A program made the position numbers and the translations under genes. DNA of 64,000 nt from Paraescarpia echinospica. Taxonomy: Eukaryota; Annelida; Polychaeta; Sabellida; Siboglinidae. Location: the NCBI GenBank assembly GCA_020002185.1, contig CM034533.1, positions 36,375,024 through 36,439,023 on the forward strand, given 5' to 3'. Within the stretch, counting starts at the first letter, position 1. Each line of letters opens with the position of its first letter. The notes under the pieces were generated by a model. It ran no database searches, was not told where the DNA came from, and saw only the letters and a list, made by a program, of their open reading frames with translations. Below are positions 55,501 through 64,000 of this stretch, in pieces.

Positions 55501-56500
55501 NNNNNNNNNNNNNNNNNNNNNNNNNNNNNNNNNNNNNNNNNNNNNNNNNNNNNNNNNNNNNNNNNNNNNNNNNNNNNNNNNNNNNNNNNNNNNNNNNNNN
55601 NNNNNNNNNNNNNNNNNNNNNNNNNNNNNNNNNNNNNNNNNNNNNNNNNNNNNNNNNNNNNNNNNNNNNNNNNNNNNNNNNNNNNNNNNNNNNNNNNNNN
55701 NNNNNNNNNNNNNNNNNNNNNNNNNNNNNNNNNNNNNNNNNNNNNNNNNNNNNNNNNNNNNNNNNNNNNNNNNNNNNNNNNNNNNNNNNNNNNNNNNNNN
55801 NNNNNNNNNNNNNNNNNNNNNNNNNNNNNNNNNNNNNNNNNNNNNNNNNNNNNNNNNNNNNNNNNNNNNNNNNNNNNNNNNNNNNNNNNNNNNNNNNNNN
55901 NNNNNNNNNNNNNNNNNNNNNNNNNNNNNNNNNNNNNNNNNNNNNNNNNNNNNNNNNNNNNNNNNNNNNNNNNNNNNNNNNNNNNNNNNNNNNNNNNNNN
56001 NNNNNNNNNNNNNNNNNNNNNNNNNNNNNNNNNNNNNNNNNNNNNNNNNNNNNNNNNNNNNNNNNNNNNNNNNNNNNNNNNNNNNNNNNNNNNNNNNNNN
56101 NNNNNNNNNNNNNNNNNNNNNNNNNNNNNNNNNNNNNNNNNNNNNNNNNNNNNNNNNNNNNNNNNNNNNNNNNNNNNNNNNNNNNNNNNNNNNNNNNNNN
56201 NNNNNNNNNNNNNNNNNNNNNNNNNNNNNNNNNNNNNNNNNNNNNNNNNNNNNNNNNNNNNNNNNNNNNNNNNNNNNNNNNNNNNNNNNNNNNNNNNNNN
56301 NNNNNNNNNNNNNNNNNNNNNNNNNNNNNNNNNNNNNNNNNNNNNNNNNNNNNNNNNNNNNNNNNNNNNNNNNNNNNNNNNNNNNNNNNNNNNNNNNNNN
56401 NNNNNNNNNNNNNNNNNNNNNNNNNNNNNNNNNNNNNNNNNNNNNNNNNNNNNNNNNNNNNNNNNNNNNNNNNNNNNNNNNNNNNNNNNNNNNNNNNNNN
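55501..56500. other. Assembly gap (1,000 N)
   Basis: Exactly 1,000 unknown bases, probably a fixed-size scaffold gap, so the true distance is unknown. The bases just inside the right edge are CT-rich. Confidence 0.99.
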
Positions 56501-56739
56501 TCGCTCTCTCCCTCTCCCCTCTCTCTCTGTGTATGTTCGCAATTGTTATGGTTGTTATTCTATATTCCGTATTGCACATACATTGTGTGATATTTTCATT
56601 TCGGAAATGGTTTGAAGACATTTAGGTCTGTTTTATTTAAAACACCATCACAAAATATAGTTTTCCGTAATTTTCCAGTAAATGTCTAATAGACCAAAGC
56701 CGTGTCCGCTAGACCTACGCGGCGAAACCTAAAAAAGTA

Positions 56740-57000
56740 AAGATACACTTTACTCCCTGGCAGACCTGTTCAGTTGAACACCATCTCGACTTTTTTGGGA
56801 AGCATCCAGCCACGCTGCAATTAATACGTACAAAATATACACCACTGATTATAACCAGGTACTCGTTCATACAGCTGGGTGATCTTGTGCAACGTAGAGT
56901 GAACGAACTTGCCCAAGGTTCGACACGCAGCATAGGATTCATACCCGGGTTGTCTTGGTCGAAAGTCCGAAGCTCTAGCCACTGCACCATTGCTTTCCAC
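56740..57000 (-). mobile_element. tRNA-derived SINE
   Basis: On the minus strand an A box (TGGTGCAGTGGCTAGAG, about 56,975-56,991) and a B box (GGGTATGAATCC, about 56,936-56,947) are spaced as in a tRNA-type polymerase III promoter. A conserved-looking CCCAGCTGTATGAACGAG, TACCTGGTT segment and a unique tail follow. It does not fold as a functional tRNA by eye. The SINE family is not assigned. Confidence 0.7.
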
Positions 57001-57250
57001 ACTGCAGCTGTCCCCCAACGTCGTGTCTCGGGTTGCCCTCTTGGGAGGCAATTCTATAGACGAGTTTGCAATCAACATAGCGCAATGAATTAATTAATCA
57101 TGTTTTGGTGACATCGCATTGTGTCAGTTGTTATAGGGATTTCGCAGCAACGAGTGTTCCGTGCCATATCGCTGTATCTGTTTAGGATGTTTATACAACA
57201 ACGATTAGCCAAGGCAACACCGCGGAAAATGTTTTAGTCTACACGTCTGT

Positions 57251-58320
57251 TGTAGTTTACAAAACACAGTTGTAGTTTACAAGACACAGTTGTAGTTTAC
57301 AAAACACAGTTGTAGTTTACAAGACACAGTTGTAGTTTACAAAACACAGTTGTAGTTTACAAGACACAGTTGTAGTTTACAAAACACAGTTGTAGTTTAC
57401 AAGTCACAGTTGTAGTTTACAAAACACAGTTGTAGTTTACAAAACACAGTTGTAGTTTACAAAACACAGTTGTAGTTTACAAGACACAGTTGTAGTTTAC
57501 AAAACACAGTTGTAGTTTACAAAACATAGTTGTAGTTTACAAGACACAGTTGTAGTTTACAAGACACAGTTGTAGTTTACAAGACACAGTTGTAGTTTAC
57601 AAGACACAGTTGTAGTTTACAAGACGCAGTTGTAGTTTACAAAACACAGTTGTAGTTTACAAGACACAGTTGTAGTTTACAAGACACAGTTGTAGTTTAC
57701 AAAACACAGTTGTAGTTTACAAGACACAGTTGTAGTTTACAAGACACAGTTGTAGTTTACAAGACACAGTTGTAGTTTACAAGACACAGTTGTAGTTTAC
57801 AAGACACAGTTGTAGTTTACAAGACACAGTTGTAGTTTACAAAACACAGTTGTAGTTTACAAGACACAGTTGTAGTTTACAAGACACAGTTGTAGTTTAC
57901 AAAACACAGTTGTAGTTTACAAGACACAGTTGTAGTTTACAAGACACAGTTGTAGTTTATAAGACACAGTTGTAGTTTACAAAACACAGTTGTAGTTTAC
58001 AAGACTCAGTTGTAGTTTACAATACACAGTTGTAGTTTACAAGACACAGTTGTAGTTTACAAGACACAGTTGTAGTTTACAAGACACAGTTGTAGTTTAC
58101 AAGACACAGTTGTAGTTTACAAAACACAGTTGTAGTTTACAAGACTCAGTTGTAGTTTACAATACACAGTTGTAGTTTACAAGACACAGTTGTAGTTTAC
58201 AAGACACAGTTGTAGTTTACAAGACACAGTTGTAGTTTACAAGACACAGTTGTAGTTTACAAGACACAGTTGTAGTTTACAAGACACAGTTGTAGTTTAC
58301 AAAACACAGTTGTAGTTTAC
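57251..58320. repeat. 20-bp tandem array, about 53 copies
   Basis: TGTAGTTTACAARACACAGT repeated 53.5 times with no insertion or deletion in 1,070 bp; copies differ only by substitutions (mostly AAAACACAG versus AAGACACAG). A rare series (AAAACACAG, AAGACTCAG, AATACACAG) occurs twice, 140 bp apart, showing a seven-unit duplication. Confidence 0.98.
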
Positions 58321-59449
58321 ACAACAACACATCTCTGTAGGTGTTGCAGGATGTTACGAGAACAACTTTGCGTCGTCTGATCACATCAAAAACTGCTCAA
58401 GGCCACAGCTCTGTATCTGTCTCTGTCTCTGATTGACAACAATAAATGTGATCTCTCTGCTCTCTCCAGGCAGTCGTAGGTTTACCTTGTAGAAGAATAA
58501 GTAGCTTCACCATTTTTATACGTTGTTTTTTCATTAAATAGTATGATGTGGTTGCTCTTCAGATGTTGGCCAGGGTAGCACAAGACACTCTTTATGAGCA
58601 CGTACAAAACGGTTGTTTATATATGTCTTACCTAATTAAAAGGATTGACTCGCAGAGATATAACCCTGTCATATGACGACACCGAGTATCCAATGTCGTA
58701 GGTCTTATCGCTGAAAAGTGCGGTGGTACCCCAAGGTCACACCGTTAGAAATTGCATTACAACGTGTGAAACGTGATACCTAAAAGGATAGCTGAAAATA
58801 TAATATGTTTAATACATCAGAAACACTAACTAATGTAAAAATAAACGCTAGTTGTGTCAAAGGCGTGTGACAATCTCATTGATTTCATGACCAGAAATCT
58901 TTTTATTCCCAGCTTTGCCTTTGGGCGACATCGTGTAATTCCCGCTGTGTGTTGGTGACGGTTAATGATTGATTAGGACTTCTCTGTTGTTGTTTACTGG
59001 CATAACGTCAACCTGCACTGCGGTCGGCAACTAAAGGCCGACGGCAGTCATCGTCAAATATTAATACACGCCTGACACAAATATCTGCCGGCTTGCGGGC
59101 GAATACACAGGGACAATAAGAAAAAATGTCTAGCACGAAACATCGCTCACGCCTACAATAAGACCGCGTTTCCTAACACCCATACCATACCGTGTGGGTG
59201 TAGCCGGGTGAATATATTTCATCTACCTCCACTGAGAGAAAATGCGAACTGTTCCATTTGCTGAGTCTGCTCACGATGAATATTCACGAAAGAAGAGTTC
59301 TTCAGCGGAAGCGGGCGATAATTGCTGACACACTCAACTTCTCGCCTCGCGCGCAAAAGATCTATCGGCGACATGGCTTGCTGAATGACGTCATGACGGG
59401 AAAGATAATGGTAAGTCTGGTGGTCAAATAACCACTATATATTTCATAT
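58321..59449. other. Spacer with no recognised gene
   Basis: Unique sequence between two repeat blocks. No coding or transposon motif was recognised. Confidence 0.5.
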
Positions 59450-59743
59450 ACACACGTACACACATACATACGTACGTACGTACATACACGTGTACGTGCG
59501 TACGTACATACGTACATATATACACTCGTACACACATACGTGCCTACATACATGCATATATACGTACGTAAATACATACATACATACATACATTCATACA
59601 TACATACATACATACATACATACATAAAAACATACATACATACATACATGCATGCATACATCTATGCGTACATACGTACGTACAAACATACACATACATA
59701 CATACATACATACATACATACATACATACATACATACATACAC

Positions 59744-59798
<55 letters not shown>

Positions 59799-60060
59799 GA
59801 GAGAGAGAGAGAGACACACACACACAAACAGACGGACAAAGACAGGCAGACAGGCAGACAGGCAGACAGGCAGACAGGCAGACAGGCAGACAGGCAGACA
59901 GGCAGACAGGCAGACAGGCAAACAGGCAGACAGGCAGACAGGCATGTACGTATGTGTGTATGTGAGTATGTGTGTACGTGTATAAGTGAGTGTATGCATA
60001 TATGTGTGTAGGTACGTATATAAGTGTATACATATGTGTGTGTATGTGTACATATATTTT
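59450..60060. repeat. Compound microsatellite
   Basis: Successive (TACG)n/(CATA)n, (GA)n, (CAGGCAGA)n and (TGTG)n-type tracts. The many long open frames across it are low-complexity artefacts. Confidence 0.95.
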
Positions 60061-60246
60061 TACAAGTGTACCTGTGTGGAAGTGCGGGTGTGTACATGTA
60101 TGGATATCATATTAATCTCATTGACTCTTTTGTCGAAATAATTGTATAGATCTCAATATTTGACGTGAAAATTTGGTGTAAAAGTGTCGTCAATAGTTAA
60201 ATGGGCTCTAATAATCGTATTATTTCGTAACGTTTCTTGTCGCCAG

Positions 60247-60531
60247 GTGGAGCCGACCGACTTCGGGCGGATGCTCAAGTTTCTGGAGATCCTGGGCGAG
60301 AGGATTGGACGGTACTGCGACACAATATCGCAGATTCTCGTTGATCAAGGTCACGCGTGGTTGGCGGACGAGATTCACGCCGAAGTACTGGCGGAACGAG
60401 GCCGGTTGCCGATCGAAGAGTACGTGGCTCGCGAGGCGGGTTTGTTCGTTCGTCAGCACCTCGGCCCCCCTACGCTCTTGTCGGAGATGGACAAGAAACG
60501 AATCCAGTACCTGATCGCTCTCCGCTTTCAG
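60247..60531 (+). CDS. Host gene exon, product not recognised
   Basis: An acceptor TTTCTTGTCGCCAG precedes a 285-bp exon (95 codons, VEPTDFGRMLKFLEILGERI at the start) that ends CGCTTTCAG before GTTCGT. It is in phase 0 at both ends. The base composition is more GC-rich and the protein less repetitive than its surroundings. The sequence is predicted helical (LADEIHAEVLAERGRL; DKKRIQYLIALRFQ). An alternative reading begins at ATG 60,184 as a signal-peptide-like start, but this would read through the acceptor. I do not recognise a family. Confidence 0.6.
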
Positions 60532-60984
60532 GTTCGTTGATGGTGAATTTTTTATACGTGAGAGGGTAACCGGTTTTGGGGAATATACATCCCATCTGTT
60601 TTGAGGTCAAGCTCCCAGTTCTAAGCCGTTGTTACGTTCGTGCTCCAACTTTCTGTCACACCTACACAATTTATCCGTAGTTGATATTATATATTCCGAA
60701 CTGTAACTATCATCTACTACATGTATTGAATCAGTCGAGTGTTATACACAACTTTGCCATGTTGTCTAAAGAGAAACGCCTGGAAAGAAAAGGCAATTTA
60801 TGTTTTAAAAGGCTCAGTATGAACAATAACAACAGGCGACATTAAGCCGTAAACAAGCCAGCTGTATTCCCATATACACTGTACAGATCAACAATATACG
60901 GTTTCATTACACACCATTGCAATACGTGCTGTGCGATCTCCACCAAGCTTTACCTTTGCAATCATTGTTTACCCTGCTAAAAAA

Positions 60985-61290
60985 ATACTACGGTTTACTA
61001 AAGTAAATTGACTATAGTTTACTATAGTAAACACAATAGTAAACTACAGTGTTTTTGCGAAATATTTTACCATGTTTTACCATAGTAAATATATGGTTTA
61101 CTATAGTAAATACTTCATTTTACTATGATGAATATCACGTTTTACCCTGGTTTATTACAATAAATACCATATTTTACAATGATTTACTATGGTGAAAGCA
61201 TGGTAAAATGCAATATACTATGGTTTACTATAATTCACCATGGTTTACTATGGATGTATCATGGTTTACCATAATAAACTGTAGTACATT
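60985..61290. repeat. TTTACTATAGTAAA palindromic cluster
   Basis: About 300 bp of degenerate, closely spaced TTTACYATAGTAAA-type units (GTTTACTATAGTAAAC, TTTACCATAGTAAA, GGTTTACTATGG). Each is itself palindromic or nearly so. It lies in the intron between the first and second host exons. Confidence 0.85.
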
Positions 61291-61589
61291 TTGTGTATAC
61301 AACGGTTATATCCGTGAATTGTATTACTACTGCTGCATGACATTTCATAAATCAGTCATCCCTGCATACAGGTGTCATTCTAAAGTTTTTTTGTCATAAA
61401 GAAACACTTTTGTGGCCAGAATTTCAAAAAAATACATAACGTAATGCATGAACGCGCCACGTGTTTGGCATCCATTATTTGATGGCTCGACATAGCTTTT
61501 GTTAGACAACAGGTCACGTGATGGATAGGCCAATTATGACGGATACAATTTTGTGACGTCTTAGCAAATAATATCTTCCATTAATTTAG

Positions 61590-62010
61590 TCCTTTGTGAA
61601 AAAAATTGGAACTTTCCTATATCTAATCTACACTGCTCCTTTACTAAAGTAATTTCATGTCCTCTAGTTCTTGTATTTTTTTAATTGAGAAAAAAATATT
61701 TCTATCAATATTTTCATAACCATCTATCTGACCTCTTCTCAATCTCCTGGTCTCTAGTGTTATCAAACCGCATTCGATTAGGCGTATTTCGTAACTAAAA
61801 TCCCTCAGTTGTTGTATAATTTTAGTCGCTATCCTCTATTCTCTTTCTAGCATTATCTATGTCCTCCGCGTTTGAATACAATATTCTAAATGAGGCCTAA
61901 CTACTGTTTTGTACAGTGGTATTATTAGTTCTTTTTCCTTATACGCTGTATTTCGTGTAATTAATCCAAGATGTTATTTCCCTTTGAAGAAATTGTTTTA
62001 CATCCGCATA
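61590..62010 (-). pseudogene. Non-LTR retrotransposon RT 3' remnant
   Basis: On the minus strand the sequence resembles the C-terminal part of CR1/L2/jockey-type reverse transcriptases: a LEYCIQTRRT block, RIATKIIQQLRD, IRLIECGLITLETRRLR, then GYENIDRNIFF. Several stops and frame changes break it. It is a 3' fragment only, with no endonuclease or intact RT. Confidence 0.7.
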
Positions 62011-62328
62011 ACATCACATTTTGGCGATAGATAACTTGGTGCCCGACACTGTGTTTGCGCTGGCTAAATTCAGTTATTGACAGTGTGAAGTAAATATCAA
62101 ATGGCACCTTTGCGACCTGCATTCCACTGTAATCGTATTCGATGGTCTTGTTACTACGCCACCGTCTCGTACAACTATATCTGTATGCATTTTTTTCAAA
62201 AGTATAATTTCATATAATAACTAAATAATATATGTAATGTATACATTTTTAAATAGTTACATTGTTTATTACAATCCATGATGCATCTAAACAAAAGTGA
62301 GACAAACGTTTTTGCAATGTCACGTCAG

Positions 62329-62605
62329 ACAGCGAAAGAAGCTTATCGTCTGGGACAAGAGCGTCACCTTGCGGAACTCGAGCACAAAGAGGAATCTGAG
62401 CATGCGCTAAGAAATAGAATTGACGAGCTACTGTCTACGATTACCGCCTTCTTGAAGGTGAAAGCGCCAGAGAACACTGTTAACAATCGACTGTTAACAA
62501 TAACGACAAAGGGAGTCGTGAAAGCGCCAGAGGACAATGTTAACAATCGACTGTTAACAATAACGACGCGGGATGGTGATAACCGCCGTGCGTCTGTCTC
62601 GTCTT
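62329..62605 (+). CDS. Host gene exon with 60-bp internal duplication
   Basis: A charged helical segment (KEAYRLGQERHLAELEHKEE, then LRNRIDELLSTITAFLKVKAP) ends at a strong donor, TCTT/GTGAGTAC. The exon ends in phase 1, matching the next exon. An exact-phase 60-bp tandem duplication (62,458-62,517 and 62,518-62,577) encodes two copies of a 20-residue unit with VNNRLLTITT. The acceptor at CACGTCAG (62,328) gives phase 0, consistent with the previous exon, but its pyrimidine tract is weak. The true 5' boundary could differ. Confidence 0.55.
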
Positions 62606-62789
62606 GTGAGTACATAGCATAATGGTTGGTGTCTTTAAATATACTTAATATGACACGTTACCATGCGATTATGACAAACGATTGTATAATATTAATTACA
62701 TTACCTGTAACAACAGCCACATCGTGAATACATAGGTCACGTCTGTATGTTCTGCATATGGACATATATCGGCAATTCGCAATCTGTCT

Positions 62790-62970
62790 ATCTGTCTATT
62801 TGTCTGTCTCTCTCTGTCTCTCTGTCTCTCCCTCCATCTTTCTCTTCTCTCACGTCTCCTCTCTATCTCCCCCCTCTCTCTCCACCCCCTTTTCTCCCCT
62901 CTCTCTTCCTCTCTCTCCCCTATCTCCCTCCTTCTATCCCCGTGTTCTCCCTCTCCCGTCCCCCGTTCTC
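62790..62970. repeat. CT-rich low-complexity tract
   Basis: Polypyrimidine (TCTC/CCCTCT) tract in the intron before the last exon. The Ser/Leu/Pro-rich open frames here are artefacts. Confidence 0.9.
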
Positions 62971-63256
62971 GCCACTGTGTTGATCTTGTTATTTGTCTAC
63001 GTATATGTTGATGCAATGTCCTATGGCCGTGGCTGTTCGTAAGCATGTATTTGTCTATGCCATATTTCCCCTCCATCCATGTCTCGATCCAGCCTTCCGC
63101 CATCCCTTCAACCCTTCACTTTCGCTAACTTTCTCACCTTATTCCAGAAATATTTAGCACAAATATGTTGCTTAAGACATCATGCAATATTACAATTATT
63201 ATTCCGACACATTTATTATGACTTATAAAATTATTTTATTATTGTTTGAACTTCAG

Positions 63257-63615
63257 ACGGGACCACTTCTGGCGCAGTCGACGCTTCGACCTCTAGTCAA
63301 GACGACCGCCAGCTTTCTTCCATCCACTGCCTGCAGACGGCCGTTGAAGATCTTATGGGGATTATCTCGGAGACAACGACCGAGAAAGAGAGCCTCATGA
63401 CGGAACGTAAGCGCGTCTGTCACCTGCTCAACATCAACAAACCGGTCGTTAACATGGACGTCGTTGTGAAGGACGCCGTGGACCAAGCATCGGAAGATCT
63501 CGCGACACATGTACGAGAGTTAACACTGCATGACAAGATGGCGCGTTCGCTGGAGTCCCGGGTGAAGTCGGTGAAGTGTGGTGCAGACCGTCATGTGGCA
63601 GTACTGCAGAAACAG
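63257..63615 (+). CDS. Host gene exon, coiled-coil-like
   Basis: Begins after TTGAACTTCAG with two bases that complete a codon from the preceding exon (phase 1), then reads DGTTSGAVDASTSSQDDRQ, then a long helical stretch (LQTAVEDLMGIISETTTEK, SEDLATHVRELTLHDKMAR, DRHVAVLQKQ) to a donor CAG/GTGAGG. The phase agreement with the 62,329-62,605 exon supports one plus-strand gene. The product is not recognised, and the gene continues beyond the window or into further exons. Confidence 0.62.
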
Positions 63616-64000
63616 GTGAGGCGAGCGTAAACAAACAGAGCTCGAATATTAATATTCGTAAAAACAAAATGACCACGAAGAGTACGTCGACTCTTTCCAT
63701 AATCCATACACATATCACACATACAAAGACACACATATGATTTGAGCAACTGTCACATGACCACTATAGCTAGACTGTATTTACGAAATTATTAAACTAG
63801 AACATTTAATTAGTCACAATTCAGTACATGTGAATGTGCATAAACTGCACCATTTTGCTAAAGGGTAGGTGAAACTATGTATTGGACACCAGCCAAATGA
63901 TCCATGCATAGAACATTGACAGCTGACTTTCAAACGGAATTAAAGCAATACATTAATTTAATATTGTGGTATAATGACTATTTCCTCATATTTTCGCAAT
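63616..64000. other. Intron or intergenic end of window
   Basis: AT-rich sequence after the last donor; nothing recognised. Confidence 0.4.

Noticed and set aside
56930..57000. A functional tRNA gene
   Set aside because: A and B boxes are present but the arms do not pair as a tRNA by eye, and a SINE-like body follows.

Overview
The window is animal genomic DNA, probably from a marine invertebrate. It shows split coding exons, dense microsatellite and satellite DNA, a decayed Ty3/gypsy retrotransposon, a tRNA-derived SINE, a LINE remnant and one nearly intact Polinton/Maverick (adintovirus-like) element. A lophotrochozoan such as a mollusc or annelid is my guess, from repeat style only. There is no prokaryotic or CRISPR content.

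Layout. 1-18.6 kb is repeat-rich and almost gene-free. It holds a 31-bp minisatellite, a 20-bp array, about 42 copies of an 84-bp satellite (6.6-10.2 kb), a 4.15-kb element with terminal inverted repeats (11.4-15.6 kb, possibly PIF/Harbinger) and a long hairpin. From 18.6 to 41.07 kb one unit of about 7 kb is present three times in direct tandem. Each unit carries the 3' half of a minus-strand gypsy pol (RNase H and integrase). Units 1 and 2 end about 160 bp inside a Polinton terminal repeat, while unit 3 runs into the complete Polinton. Unit 3 also carries a 1.54-kb solo-LTR-like insertion with a 5-bp target duplication that units 1 and 2 lack.

The Polinton spans 40,912-52,619 (11.7 kb). It is flanked by a 6-bp duplication (GCCGTC) and sits inside the gypsy pol gene, whose RT, protease and gag half continues at 52.6-55.3 kb. 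It has terminal inverted repeats of about 1.5 kb. The minus strand carries a virion and integration block: RPA-like zinc protein, a small CxxC/HxC protein, packaging ATPase, pX-like core protein (broken), a broken ORF of unknown function, DDE integrase with chromodomain, small membrane protein, penton, basic core protein, double-jelly-roll major capsid protein and adenain-type protease. The plus strand carries one gene, a NADAR-domain protein. There is no room for the protein-primed DNA polymerase B that defines canonical Polintons. The combination of no PolB, a NADAR protein and an RPA70-C-like protein, with promoters and gene starts built into both TIRs, is the most unusual system here. In-frame stops break two of its ORFs, so this copy is decaying.

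The right end (55.5-64 kb) has a 1-kb run of N, a SINE, a 20-bp array of about 53 copies without length variants, compound microsatellites, a LINE remnant and three phase-compatible plus-strand exons of an unrecognised, probably helical or coiled-coil host protein.
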